From an uncultured Burkholderiales bacterium (lineage in GTDB: Bacteria > Pseudomonadota > Gammaproteobacteria > Burkholderiales > Burkholderiaceae_C): DNA of 64,000 nucleotides. Each line of letters begins with the position of its first letter. Positions within the stretch are counted from its first letter, which is position 1. Where the stretch lies: the NCBI GenBank assembly GCA_945952065.1, contig CAMFGY010000029.1:1-64000 (forward strand), in the 5' to 3' direction. The notes beneath the pieces were generated by a model, which was given only the letters and a program-made list of their open reading frames with translations, did no database searches and was not told the origin of the DNA. Both the position numbers and the translations under genes were made by a program. Positions 17,305 to 26,039 of this stretch are shown here, piece after piece.

Positions 17305-18225
17305 TCAGTCGCGAGCCAGCTGGCTCAAAACCAGCACTTGCTCTTGAATGCGCGGCGGTATGGCTTGTTCACCGGCCAGCATGGCTTGAATCAAGGCGGC
17401 ATTGGCTTGCGCTTCGCAGGCCTCGGACAGCGGCCAATCCAGGTCTTCGGCGTCGGCCGCGTGCATCTCATGGCGCTGGCCGTTGATGAAGCCATACAGC
17501 TGCGGCTTGCGTCGCAGGTGGGCGTAGGCTTCGCCCTCGCTGGCCTTCATCAGCAGGGCGCGGCCCTCGGGCGCGGTGCTGCGCTGCAAGGCTTCGCCCA
17601 TGCTGATTAGATACTCCGGGTGGGTGACGGCCACCACCCGTACGCTGCGGCCCGGTGCGGCGTCCAGCAGCTTGGCCACGCTGTGGCCGCTATTGCGCAC
17701 GCCAAGGCGCGGGCGCAGCGCCATCAAAGTGTCCAGCCCAGGGTTCAGCTGGGCCAGTGGCAAGCAGGCCAGGCGGCGCGTGGCCAATTGGGTCGAGGCT
17801 TCTTGCACCGAGCCCGCCAAGGGCAAGCCTAGGGCGGCTAGCAAGGCAAAAGGGCTTTCGCGGCTGTCAAAGTCATGCCGGCCGTGGATCAAAACCGGGA
17901 TGCCCTCGCGCGCCAGCAGCAGCGCCACCAGCGGCATCAAATTCGCCTGCTTGCGCGCGCCGTTGAAGCTGGGCAGCAACACGCAGCGCGGCCCGGCATC
18001 GAGGGTCAGCCGCGCAGTACGCGCTTGCATGGCGCGCTCAAAACCCGCCAGTTCGGCCTCGGTTTCGCCTTTGATGCGCAGCGACAGCAGCAGGGCACCC
18101 AGCTCCATATCGGGCACTTGCCCATCCAAGATGGCGCCAAACAAGGCCTCGGCGGTGGCCGCGTCCATATCGCGCGCGCCTTTGCTGCCGCGGCCGACTT
18201 CTTTGATCAATGGGGCAAATTCCAT
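17305..18225 (-). CDS. ybiB: YbiB-type DNA-binding protein (TrpD-like fold)
   Basis: 306 residues with the fold of anthranilate phosphoribosyltransferase: an N-terminal helical domain (DAATAEALFGAILDGQVPDMELGALLLSL), then LLPSFNGARKQANLMPLVALLL and GVRNSGHSVAKLLDA. E. coli YbiB has this fold but binds nucleic acid instead of acting in tryptophan synthesis and belongs to the SOS-related genes. No trp genes are adjacent, which favours YbiB. The start ATG 18225 (MEFAPLIKEVGRG) fits the family. Confidence 0.82.
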   Translation of the reverse strand: MEFAPLIKEVGRGSKGARDMDAATAEALFGAILDGQVPDMELGALLLSLRIKGETEAELAGFERAMQARTARLTLDAGPRCVLLPSFNGARKQANLMPLVALLLAREGIPVLIHGRHDFDSRESPFALLAALGLPLAGSVQEASTQLATRRLACLPLAQLNPGLDTLMALRPRLGVRNSGHSVAKLLDAAPGRSVRVVAVTHPEYLISMGEALQRSTAPEGRALLMKASEGEAYAHLRRKPQLYGFINGQRHEMHAADAEDLDWPLSEACEAQANAALIQAMLAGEQAIPPRIQEQVLVLSQLARD

Positions 18226-18272
18226 GGGGCGCAGTGTAAGAGGGCCCAGCTCCTGGCCCGGCTCAAAATGAG

Positions 18273-18303
18273 CAAGGCCTGCTCCCAGACGGGGCAGGCC
18301 TTG
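18273..18303. terminator. Hairpin between the 18494 gene and ybiB
   Basis: A 10-bp stem (caaggcctgc 18273-18282 with gcaggccttg 18294-18303). A short T stretch follows on either strand (gtgtttg forward; cattttg reverse). It probably ends the minus-strand transcript from 18494. Confidence 0.5.
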
Positions 18304-18490
18304 TGTTTGTAGCTGGCTTAGACCTTGTCCGCAAAAGGCGGGTCAGAGGGTGGCGAGACGATTGGAGCGCAGAGCAAGGCGCAGACCGGAGCGATACCCG
18401 GAGGTATCGCGAGCTTCTGCAACGCAGCAAAGCGTTCAAAGCGATAGCAAGCCGAGCCCGGCGATTGATGGATGAGTTCTGAAAGGCTGC
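18304..18490. other. Non-coding stretch with inverted repeat
   Basis: No gene is seen. The stretch contains the perfect stem gcgatacc-cgga-ggtatcgc (about 18391-18410) and imperfectly related segments such as gcgcagagcaaggcgcag and ctgcaacgcagcaaagc. It may be a dispersed intergenic element of this genome. Confidence 0.4.
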
Positions 18491-18493
18491 GAC

Positions 18494-18934
18494 TCAGGGC
18501 TTGGCAGCGCTCGCGCTGGCGTCGGGCTTCAAGCCCTGCTGCATTTGCTTCTTGGCGGCCGCTTTGGCGGGCGCGGCGGCAGCCGTGGCTTCTTTCTCGG
18601 CAGCTTTGCGCGCCTCTTTGGCGGCCTTGAGCTTGTTCTTGTAGCTGAGGTTCGAGTCATTGTCGAGCCGGCGCTTCATGATCAAACCATCGCGGCCCGC
18701 AGCAGTTTCAGCCTTGGCCTTGGCCGAGTTCTCGGCCTTCTCGGCAGCCAACTCGGCCTTGGCTTTGGCCTTGGCCTCGGCATAGGCCTTGCCCGCCGCA
18801 TCAAAAGCTTGTTTCTGGGTTTTCTTGGCTTCGGCCAGTTGCGCGCGCCCGTCGACCACCGGGTCTGCGGCCTGGGCCAGCCAACTCAAGGAGCTCAGCG
18901 TCAGGGCAATCAGCAGCTTCACACAGGTATTCAT
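18494..18934 (-). CDS. Small secreted Ala/Lys-rich protein
   Basis: 146 residues from ATG 18934, which follows a strong AAGGAGG. A signal peptide ends near LAQAA. The mature part is dominated by Ala, Lys and Glu (AKAKAKAELAAEKAENSAKA), predicted to be one long charged helix, with a conserved-looking centre GRDGLIMKRRLDNDSNLSYKNKLKAAK. It is probably periplasmic. I do not recognise a family with known function. Confidence 0.75.
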   Translation of the reverse strand: MNTCVKLLIALTLSSLSWLAQAADPVVDGRAQLAEAKKTQKQAFDAAGKAYAEAKAKAKAELAAEKAENSAKAKAETAAGRDGLIMKRRLDNDSNLSYKNKLKAAKEARKAAEKEATAAAAPAKAAAKKQMQQGLKPDASASAAKP

Positions 18935-19099
18935 AGCAAATCCTCCTTGTTTCATACGATTGAAGGCTTGGGAAGAGGCCTGGTGCAGTCTACTGCGCAG
19001 CCCTGTTGTCCTGCTGGGGTTTTCGCAGCGGCAGCCTGCAGCGCTGCTCGCAGCCTGACAGAATCGCGTCCTCTTTCAGATTTAGGGATCCCATCCATC

Positions 19100-19609
19100 A
19101 TGAGCTCAGCCATGTATTCAGCTTCCGTGCCCGTTTTCAAGCAAATGTTGGGGGGCTTGGCCGATGTGTTGGCCAAGGCCGAAGCCCATGCCGCGGCCCG
19201 CAATATCGAGCCCGCCGCGCTGCTGCAAGCACGTTTGTTCCCCGATATGTTTGCGCTGACCAAGCAGGTGCAGGTGGCCTGCGACTTTGCCAAAGGCGTT
19301 TGCGCCCGGCTCGCGGGGGTGGATGTGCCCAGCGCCGAAGACAAGGAACAGAGCTTTGCTGAGCTGCAGGCCCGCATCAAAACAACCTTGGCTTTTATTG
19401 AGGGCCTGAGTGCCGCGCAATTCGAAGCCGCCGCCAGCCGCAGCATCGTCACCCGCCCCGGCACACCCAAGGAGCGCCACTTCACCGGCCAGGACTATTT
19501 GCTGCACTACGGTCTGCCGCAGTTCTTCTTCCACGTGACCACCAGCTACGCCATCTTGCGGCACAACGGCGTGGAGTTGGGCAAGAAGGACTATATGGGC
19601 GTGTATTGA
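19100..19609 (+). CDS. DUF1993 family protein (DinB-like fold)
   Basis: 169 residues. Recognised by MYSASVPVFKQMLGGLADVL, ARLFPDMFALTKQVQVACDFAKG and the C-terminal FFHVTTSYAILRHNGVELGKKDYMG, the DUF1993 pattern; members adopt a four-helix bundle related to DinB. No activity is known to me. The frame stays open far upstream, but homology begins at MSSAMYS (19100). A shared terminator at 19679 separates it from the convergent PEP-CTERM gene. Confidence 0.85.
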   Translation: MSSAMYSASVPVFKQMLGGLADVLAKAEAHAAARNIEPAALLQARLFPDMFALTKQVQVACDFAKGVCARLAGVDVPSAEDKEQSFAELQARIKTTLAFIEGLSAAQFEAAASRSIVTRPGTPKERHFTGQDYLLHYGLPQFFFHVTTSYAILRHNGVELGKKDYMGVY

Positions 19610-19678
19610 GCGCCGCACTGCATTGCCAGGCCTGTTGCAGCGCTCAGTTGCTTGATGGCGCTGGCGTGCAGCTCATGA

Positions 19679-19703
19679 AAAACGGGCCCAGCGGGCCCGT
19701 TTT
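19679..19703. terminator. Bidirectional terminator
   Basis: An 11-bp stem aaaacgggccc/gggcccgtttt (19679-19689 with 19693-19703) lies between two convergent genes and serves both strands. Confidence 0.85.
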
Positions 19704-19726
19704 GTTTGCGCTCTTGGGGTGCTGAA

Positions 19727-20407
19727 TCAGATCGAGCGCGAGCGGCGCTTGCTCAAGAAGCCCACAATGCTCAGGCCTGCCAACAGCAAGGCATAGCTGC
19801 TGGGTTCGGGCACGGCGGTCACGGCATTGAAGCGCAGCAAGTCTTGGTGGCTGTCATTGCTGAGCTTTTCAATCTGATACAGGCTGCTGCCGGTGTAGGC
19901 GGCGCCGGCGTTCAGATAGCCGTTGGCCAAGTCCTTCAGGGTGTTGTAGCCCGAGGTGCTGTTGTTGAGGTTGAAGTACTGGGCATCACCGCTCAGTTCG
20001 GTCACGCTGGCCGGGCCGCTGAGCTTTTCATGCGTCAGCTCCCAAACGGCCAATTGAAAGGCCGCGCGCTCCGTGTTGGTGTCCACGCTGGCGTAGTTGG
20101 CCGAGAACAGGTTTTGCAAGCTGCTGGCTTGGCTGCCGGTGAAGCTGCCCACGGTGTAGGTGGCGTAGCTGGTGGAGGTGAACTGTGCCAACTCCACGCA
20201 GTAGGCGCCAAAGCTGGCGCCGTTCTTGATTTCAAAATTCAGCAGACCTGCAGATGTGCTCTCGTTGAGGCCACGCTGTTCGATGTCCACATTGACACTG
20301 CCGCCCACAAAACCGTTTTGGCGGATCGAAATGGTGTTGGCGGCTTGGGCCGCACCGGCCAAGCTGAAAACGGCGGCGGCGATCAGTGTGAAATGACGGC
20401 TGTTCAT
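19727..20407 (-). CDS. PEP-CTERM protein with possible Cys-Gln thioester domain
   Basis: 226 residues. Signal peptide to AQA (residue ~22), then a single compact domain, then VPEPSSYALLLAGLSIVGF plus an Arg-rich tail: a canonical PEP-CTERM signal (residues 199-225). The middle contains YCVEL with Cys70 and AAFQLAVWEL with Gln118. That spacing and wording match the Cys and Gln of Gram-positive thioester domains, where they form an internal bond used for covalent attachment to surfaces. If the match is real, this would be a thioester adhesin delivered by exosortase. C70 is the only Cys after the signal peptide. Confidence 0.88.
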   Translation of the reverse strand: MNSRHFTLIAAAVFSLAGAAQAANTISIRQNGFVGGSVNVDIEQRGLNESTSAGLLNFEIKNGASFGAYCVELAQFTSTSYATYTVGSFTGSQASSLQNLFSANYASVDTNTERAAFQLAVWELTHEKLSGPASVTELSGDAQYFNLNNSTSGYNTLKDLANGYLNAGAAYTGSSLYQIEKLSNDSHQDLLRFNAVTAVPEPSSYALLLAGLSIVGFLSKRRSRSI

Positions 20408-20604
20408 ATCTGTTTTTCAGAGGGCTGTTGGCCCTGTCCCTGTGCTAGTTGTGGCTGAGGATTTGCACTGTAGGGGCCAAAGCCCTCGGCCGGCTCCCCC
20501 TTGGCGTGGGATGCAACAGGCTTGGCGTGAAGCTCTTCACGCACAAGGCGCTCAAGTTTTGCTGGGGGCGCCGATCACAGGGTCAGGTGTTGCCACGGCG
20601 CCGC

Positions 20605-20632
20605 AAAAAAAGAGCCCGCGCAAGGCGGGCTC
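20605..20632 (-). terminator. Terminator after the chemoreceptor gene
   Basis: An 8-bp GC stem (20612-20619 with 20625-20632) is followed on the minus strand by seven Ts (20611-20605). Confidence 0.85.
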
Positions 20633-20700
20633 GATGGCATTGGCTTTGGCCGTTAGTCTCCGCAGGCCTTGGCAAACTCGGCAGCGGAGGCGGTCCTTCT

Positions 20701-22245
20701 TCAGGGTAACTTGAAGGCGGACACGGAGTCCACCAACTGCGTGGCTTGGTCGCGCAGGCTTTCGGCGGCGGCGGCCGACTCTTCCACCAGCGAGGCGTTT
20801 TGCTGCGTCATCTTGTCCAGTTGGCCCACGGCTTGGCTGATTTCACCCAGCGTCAGCGCCTGCGCTGATGTGGAGTTGGAAATCTCCGCCACGATGCGGG
20901 TCACCCGTTGCACGCTTTGCACCACCTCGCCGATGGTGCCGCCGGTGTCTTGCACCAGGCGCACGCCGGTTTCCACGCGCTCCACCGAAGCCGAGATCAG
21001 CGTCTTGATTTCACGTGCCGCTTGCGCGCTGCGCTGTGCCAGCGAGCGCACCTCGCTGGCCACCACCGCAAAGCCGCGCCCTTGCTCGCCAGCGCGCGCC
21101 GCTTCCACGGCCGCATTGAGCGCCAAGATATTGGTCTGGAAAGCAATGCCGTCAATCACGCCGATGATGTCGGAGATCTTGTTCGACGACTGCTGGATTT
21201 CATTCATGGTCTCCACCACGCGGCTGACCATGGCGCCGCCGCGGTCCGCCACCACGGCGGCCGTTTGCGCCATGCTGTCGGCCTGCCGCGCGGCCTCGGC
21301 GTTGCTGCGCACGCCTTCGCCCAATTGCTGCATGGCGGCGCCGGTTTCTTCCAGGCTGCTGGCCGCTTGCTCGGTGCGGTTGGACAAGTCCATATTGCCC
21401 GAGGCAATCTCAGTGGAGGCGATGCGCACCTGCTCCGCAGCGTTGCGCACGCCGGTGATGGTGCCCGCCAATTGCTGCTGCATGCGCTGCAGAGACTGCG
21501 TCAGCTCGGCCAGTTCGTCGCTGCCCTGGCTGTGCACGCGCAGGGTCAGGTCGCTGTCGGCAATGCTGTGAGAGAGCGCTTTGGCCTGTTCCACCGGCCC
21601 GGTCACCGAGCGTGTGATGGCCAAGGCGATCATCACCCCCAGCACCGTGGCCAGTGTGGACAAGCCCAGCACCAGATTGCGGGCAAAGACCGCTTGCTCG
21701 CTGGCCTCCAGTCGCGCGGCTTGCAAGCGCTCGCGGCTGTGTTCGGCGTAGGCGTTGATGGCCTCCAGATAGGTTTCCATGGCGGGGATCAACTCGGCCA
21801 CCACGCGGGGCTTGATGTCCTGGCCGTCTTTCTTGAGCTTGCCCAACTCGTCGCGCAGGGTTTGGTACTGCTTGCGGGTGTTGCCGATTTGGTCGCTCAG
21901 GCGGTCGGTTTCGGGGGTCTTGCTGAGCTTGTCGATCTCTTCTTGCACCTTGTCCACCCGTGCTGAAGTCTCTTTGGACTTGCGGGTGAAGGCTTTCACA
22001 AAGTCGGCGTCATCCACCACCATGCTGACGATGCGACGCTGAATATTGGCTTCGGTCAAGCCCGACCAGGCGCGCGCCAGGTCTAGGGCTTGCATCTCGG
22101 CTGACACCAAGTGTTCGATGCGGGCATTGAGCTGTTGCACCCGCAACACCCCGACCAGCGAGGCCACCAACATCAAGCTCATCACCAGCGCAAAACCTGC
22201 CAAAACCCGCGTACGCAGGCGCCAACTGTCCATTGCAGAAAACAT
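20701..22245 (-). CDS. Methyl-accepting chemotaxis protein
   Basis: 514 residues. One transmembrane helix near residues 14-36, a periplasmic four-helix-bundle-type sensor domain (about 37-185), a second helix (about 187-207), a HAMP segment and the cytoplasmic signalling domain. The conserved hairpin tip is intact ([29 protein letters not shown], residues split here only by the description). Methylation-type Gln/Glu pairs flank it. It senses a ligand in the periplasm and controls CheA through CheW. No che genes are near, so it is a stand-alone receptor; ligand unknown. Confidence 0.94.
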   Translation of the reverse strand: MFSAMDSWRLRTRVLAGFALVMSLMLVASLVGVLRVQQLNARIEHLVSAEMQALDLARAWSGLTEANIQRRIVSMVVDDADFVKAFTRKSKETSARVDKVQEEIDKLSKTPETDRLSDQIGNTRKQYQTLRDELGKLKKDGQDIKPRVVAELIPAMETYLEAINAYAEHSRERLQAARLEASEQAVFARNLVLGLSTLATVLGVMIALAITRSVTGPVEQAKALSHSIADSDLTLRVHSQGSDELAELTQSLQRMQQQLAGTITGVRNAAEQVRIASTEIASGNMDLSNRTEQAASSLEETGAAMQQLGEGVRSNAEAARQADSMAQTAAVVADRGGAMVSRVVETMNEIQQSSNKISDIIGVIDGIAFQTNILALNAAVEAARAGEQGRGFAVVASEVRSLAQRSAQAAREIKTLISASVERVETGVRLVQDTGGTIGEVVQSVQRVTRIVAEISNSTSAQALTLGEISQAVGQLDKMTQQNASLVEESAAAAESLRDQATQLVDSVSAFKLP

Positions 22246-22450
22246 CTTTTGGGTCCCTTAGCCATGCCGACATTGGCGTATGGCTCAAAAAGAAAGGATG
22301 CTAGGCGCGGCCCGGCTTGATGCTGGCTTGAAAAGCCCCATGAAAGCCGGCCTCCTTTGGTTGCACCTGGGCCAAGCCCATGAGGCAGGCGGCTACACTG
22401 ACGACCCAGCGCGCAGCGCCCCACTCAGTTTTTTCAAGCACCCATCCCTC

Positions 22451-22867
22451 ATGGCCGGACTTTCCGCAGCGACCCCCAGCCCCACCGAGATCACGGTGCA
22501 CCAGCAGTCCCGCGTCTTGGAAGTGGCCTTCTCTGACGGGGCGCGCTTTCGCATCCCTTTTGAGCTGATGCGGGTTTACAGCCCCTCGGCCGAGGTCAAG
22601 GGCCATGGCCCTGGGCAAGAAATCCTGCAGACCGGCAAACGGGAGGTGGGCATGACGGCCTTGGAGCCCGTGGGCCACTATGCGGTGCGCCCGGTTTTCA
22701 GCGATGGGCATGACAGCGGCCTGTTCGACTGGGCGTATTTGTATGAGCTGGGCGCCAATGAAGCGCAGTTGTGGCGCGACTATGAAGCCCGGCTGGCGGC
22801 CGCCGGTGTGAACCGTGACGACCCCATGCCCAGCAAAAGTTCCGGCGGCGCCTGCGCCAGCCACTGA
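22451..22867 (+). CDS. DUF971 domain-containing protein
   Basis: 138 residues from ATG 22451. The DUF971 fold is recognised by [56 protein letters not shown] and WAYLYELG. In other proteobacteria this domain occurs in iron-sulfur carrier or gamma-butyrobetaine hydroxylase-like proteins. It lies 50 bp before ubiE and in Burkholderiales the pair is commonly adjacent. The upstream open stretch from 22280 is not conserved. Confidence 0.85.
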   Translation: MAGLSAATPSPTEITVHQQSRVLEVAFSDGARFRIPFELMRVYSPSAEVKGHGPGQEILQTGKREVGMTALEPVGHYAVRPVFSDGHDSGLFDWAYLYELGANEAQLWRDYEARLAAAGVNRDDPMPSKSSGGACASH

Positions 22868-22917
22868 GCCTGCAGCGATATCCGGGCCCAAGCCCCATTC
22901 AGATTTGTGAGACGACC

Positions 22918-23649
22918 ATGAGCAGCACCCATTTCGGTTACCAAACGGTGGACGAGCGCGAAAAAGCCAGCCGCGTACGCGGCGTGTTCGACTCGGTGGC
23001 CTCCAAGTACGACATCATGAACGACCTGATGTCCATGGGCATGCACCGGGCCTGGAAGGCCTATACCGTGGCAGTGGCCAACCTCAAGCCGGGCCAGCGG
23101 GTGCTGGACATTGCTGGGGGCACCGGCGATCTCTCTCTCGCCTTTGCCAAAAAAGTGGGCGAGACCGGCATGGTGGTGCATACCGACATCAACGAAGCCA
23201 TGTTGCGCCAGGGACGCAATCGCTTGCTGGACGAAGGCTTGGTCTTGCCCACCAATCTGTGTGACGCTGAAAAGCTGCCCTACAAGAACGCCAGCTTTGA
23301 CCTGGTCAGTGTGGCCTTTGGCCTGCGCAATATGACGCACAAAGACCAGGCGCTGGCTGAAATGTGCCGGGTGCTCAAGCCGGGCGGGCGTTTGCTGGTG
23401 CTGGAGTTCTCCAAAGTGGCCGCGCCTTTGCAAAAGCCTTACGACTGGTATTCCTTCAAGGTCTTGCCCAAGCTCGGTCAAATGATCGCCGGTGACGCGG
23501 AAAGTTACCGTTATCTCGCCGAATCCATTCGCATGCACCCAGGTCAGCAGGAATTAAAGGCGATGATGAAGACTGCAGGCTTTGGCCATGTTGACGTTCA
23601 CAACCTCAGTGGCGGCATCGTGGCCCTGCATGCCGGGATCAAGTGCTGA
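22918..23649 (+). CDS. ubiE: Ubiquinone/menaquinone C-methyltransferase
   Basis: 243 residues. Family signatures are [17 protein letters not shown], the SAM-binding [15 protein letters not shown] (residues ~61-75) and the second UbiE motif [17 protein letters not shown]. UbiE methylates the ring carbon of demethylubiquinone/demethylmenaquinone precursors at the membrane surface. Length is normal. A hairpin at 23726 may end the transcript. Confidence 0.96.
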   Translation: MSSTHFGYQTVDEREKASRVRGVFDSVASKYDIMNDLMSMGMHRAWKAYTVAVANLKPGQRVLDIAGGTGDLSLAFAKKVGETGMVVHTDINEAMLRQGRNRLLDEGLVLPTNLCDAEKLPYKNASFDLVSVAFGLRNMTHKDQALAEMCRVLKPGGRLLVLEFSKVAAPLQKPYDWYSFKVLPKLGQMIAGDAESYRYLAESIRMHPGQQELKAMMKTAGFGHVDVHNLSGGIVALHAGIKC

Positions 23650-23725
23650 GGCTGTGCGCTCTGCGTGAGCGGCGTTTCGGTTCTTGATTCGCCTCACCCC
23701 TGATTCATGGGGTGGGAAATTGTCA

Positions 23726-23750
23726 CAAAGCCCGGCCTTGCCGGGCTTTG
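23726..23750 (+). terminator. Hairpin downstream of ubiE
   Basis: A perfect 11-bp stem caaagcccggc/gccgggctttg with a 3-base loop; the T run after it is lacking, so termination is likely but not certain. Confidence 0.55.
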
Positions 23751-24096
23751 GTCCAAGAGCAGACCGAAATTCAGTAAGAAAAAAGGGGGGAGAGGACGCT
23801 TGTCCCCTGGGCTTTTGGCCCAGTTCAAACGCCGACGCCGCTGCCGGGCGGCCGTGCTGCCGCCATGAGCCATAAGGGCTATCCCTGCTTGTTGTCATAG
23901 GTGTTCAAAACAGGGACACAAACCGCGGGTAAACCGTAGTCGCAGGCCGGCGGCAAGGGCGTTTTTCAAGGGGAGAATTGTCATTTTCCAAAGTTACACT
24001 CGCTCGTCCTTGAAGGGTGAGGATGCCTGCTGCAGTGCAGCAAATGATCTGAGCCGCCTAATTGGGTGACTCTCGAAGAAGAAGGAAAGACACGCC
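23751..24096 (+). promoter_or_regulatory. Leader/promoter region of the exopolysaccharide locus
   Basis: No gene is seen in these 346 bases. They hold a hairpin ctgggc/gcccag (23807-23823), an AT-richer stretch near 23985-24000 and a perfect 7-1-7 inverted repeat tgctgca-g-tgcagca at 24028-24042, 54 bp before epsD. I see no convincing -24/-12 (sigma-54) element by eye. Confidence 0.4.
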
Positions 24097-25140
24097 ATGA
24101 ATGTTGTGAAGAATCAGCAAGAATTCCTGTCCACCACCCGCGGCCCCCGTGCCTTCAGTGGCCTGCGTGTCGCAGCGATCGCGGCAGCCGCAGTGACGGT
24201 GTTGCTGGCCGGTTGCGGCGGCGGCTCCAAGAGCGATAAAGCCTCGCAAACCGCGGCCAAGGTCAACAAAGAAGAGATCACCGTTCACCAGATCAACTTC
24301 GTGTTGCAGCGCCAGCAAGGCCTCAAGCCCGAGCAGGCTGAAGCCGCCAGCAAGCAAGTGCTGGAGCGCCTGATCGAACAAGAGTTGGCCGTTCAAAAAG
24401 GCCAAGAGCTGAAGATCGACCGCGACCCCAAGGTGGTGCAGCAGATTGAAGCCGCCAAGCGCGAAATCATCGCCCGCGCCTATGTGGAGCGCATTGGTGA
24501 ATCGGTGGCCAAGCCCACGGCTGAAGAAGTCAGCAAGTACTACAACGAGAAGCCGGCCCTGTTCAAAGACCGCCGCATCTTCAGCCTGCAAGAGCTGGCC
24601 ATTGAAGCCAAGCCTGAGCAAATCCCTGCGATCCGCGAGAAGCTGCAAGCTTCCAAGAACATGGCGGAGTTTGCTGAGTATCTGAAGGCCAATGACATCC
24701 GCTTCCAAGGCAACCAAGCCGTGCGCGCCGCTGAGCAGCTGCCCCTGGCAGGCCTGGACGCCATTGCCCGCATGAAGGACGGCGACTCTGCCATCACTCA
24801 AACGCCCAACGGCATGACCGTGTTGTTCTTGGTGGGCTCGCGCAGCCAGCCTGTGGACGAAGCCCGTGCCCGCCCCGCGATCGAAGCCTTCTTGAGCAAC
24901 CAGCGCAAGGCTGAGCAAGTGCAAAAAGACATCAAGGCTTTGCGCGCCGCCGCCAAGATCGAATACGTGGGCAAGTTTGCTGAAGGTGCACCCGGCGCCG
25001 CTGCGGGGTCCGCTTCCGCGCCAGCCGCCGCGGCCACAACGCCTGCCGCTGTGACTGCGCCTGAAGCCCCCGCCGCCGTGGCCCCTGCCGCCAGCGGCTT
25101 GGATGCCAGCGCCATTTCCAAAGGCATGGGCCTGAAGTAA
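24097..25140 (+). CDS. epsD: EpsD-type peptidyl-prolyl isomerase lipoprotein
   Basis: 347 residues. A lipobox VLLAGC (Cys near residue 41) follows a hydrophobic segment, so the protein is probably a lipoprotein. The body is SurA/parvulin-like: NKEEITVHQINFVLQRQQG, a helical chaperone part and a degenerate isomerase domain (FSLQELAIEAKPEQI). The tail is a Pro/Ala linker. It is the first gene of the EpsD-E-F-G series that accompanies exosortase B and is thought to help fold export-machinery proteins. RBS GAAGGAAAG precedes ATG 24097. Confidence 0.9.
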   Translation: MNVVKNQQEFLSTTRGPRAFSGLRVAAIAAAAVTVLLAGCGGGSKSDKASQTAAKVNKEEITVHQINFVLQRQQGLKPEQAEAASKQVLERLIEQELAVQKGQELKIDRDPKVVQQIEAAKREIIARAYVERIGESVAKPTAEEVSKYYNEKPALFKDRRIFSLQELAIEAKPEQIPAIREKLQASKNMAEFAEYLKANDIRFQGNQAVRAAEQLPLAGLDAIARMKDGDSAITQTPNGMTVLFLVGSRSQPVDEARARPAIEAFLSNQRKAEQVQKDIKALRAAAKIEYVGKFAEGAPGAAAGSASAPAAAATTPAAVTAPEAPAAVAPAASGLDASAISKGMGLK

Positions 25141-25144
25141 TGCA

Positions 25145-26029
25145 ATGAGCAAACTGATCGGATTGAAGATGACGATGATGACGACTCGAAGCCCCTCTTG
25201 GCTCGGCCTGGCTTCTTTGGCGCTGGCGTGTGCCGCTTTCGGGCAAGCCGCTTGGGCGGCGAGCCCAGTGGCGCCCGCCGCTGCCGCAGCCTCGGCGCCC
25301 ACCGCCGAATACCGCCTGGGTTCTGGCGACGTGATTCGCATCACCGTATATCAAAACCCGGACCTGACCCTGGAAACCCGTGTCTCCGAAGCCGGTGTGG
25401 TGTCTTATCCCTTGCTGGGCAATGTGCGCCTGGGCGGCCTGAGCGTCACGCAAGCCGAGCAATCGATTGCCGACGGCTTGCGCACCGGCAACTTCGTCAA
25501 GAACCCGCAAGTCACCATCGTCGTCTTGCAGGTCAAGGGCAACCAGGCCAATGTGCTGGGGCAGGTCAACCGCCCGGGCCGCTATCCGATCGAAACCGCT
25601 GACATGCGCTTGACCGACCTGATCTCTAACGCCGGCGGCGTGGCCCCCGGTGGCGCTGAGATTTTGGTTGTGACTGGCAAGCGCAACGGCAAGCCCTACC
25701 GCGTTGAAATCGACCTGCCGGGCCTGTTTGCGCCCGGCGGCAGCGACAACGACATCTTCATCCAGAACGGCGACGTCGTCTGGGTGGACCGCGGCCCCAT
25801 GGTCTACATCTATGGCGAAGTGCAGCGCCCCGGCCCCATGCGCCTGGAACGCGGCATGACCCTGATGCAAAGCCTGGCCACGGGTGGCGGCATCACCCAA
25901 CGCGGCACCGAAAAAGGCATCCGCGTGCACCGCAAAAACGCCGAAGGCAAGGTCGAAGTCATTCAACTCCCCATGGACGAGAGCTTGAAAGACGGCGATG
26001 TTGTGTATGTCAAAGAGAGCTTGTTCTGA
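25145..26029 (+). CDS. epsE: Polysaccharide export outer-membrane protein EpsE
   Basis: 294 residues. Signal peptide to AAWAA, then the export domain (YRLGSGDVIRITVYQNPDLT, then GVVSYPLLGNVRLGG) and two SLBB-type repeats (ANVLGQVNRPGRYPI and VYIYGEVQRPGPMRL). It is a Wza-like protein forming the outer-membrane channel for the polymer. It begins 4 bp after epsD. A possible internal start lies at residue 9 (MTMMTT). Confidence 0.93.
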   Translation: MSKLIGLKMTMMTTRSPSWLGLASLALACAAFGQAAWAASPVAPAAAAASAPTAEYRLGSGDVIRITVYQNPDLTLETRVSEAGVVSYPLLGNVRLGGLSVTQAEQSIADGLRTGNFVKNPQVTIVVLQVKGNQANVLGQVNRPGRYPIETADMRLTDLISNAGGVAPGGAEILVVTGKRNGKPYRVEIDLPGLFAPGGSDNDIFIQNGDVVWVDRGPMVYIYGEVQRPGPMRLERGMTLMQSLATGGGITQRGTEKGIRVHRKNAEGKVEVIQLPMDESLKDGDVVYVKESLF

Positions 26030-26039
26030 GTCGAGGTAA

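Noticed and set aside
18545-19099. N-terminal extension of the DUF1993 gene
   Set aside because: The frame is open, but it is antisense to the small secreted protein and the DUF1993 similarity starts at 19100.
24058-25344. 428-codon open frame on the minus strand
   Set aside because: Antisense to epsD and epsE, which have signal peptides, lipobox and conserved domains.
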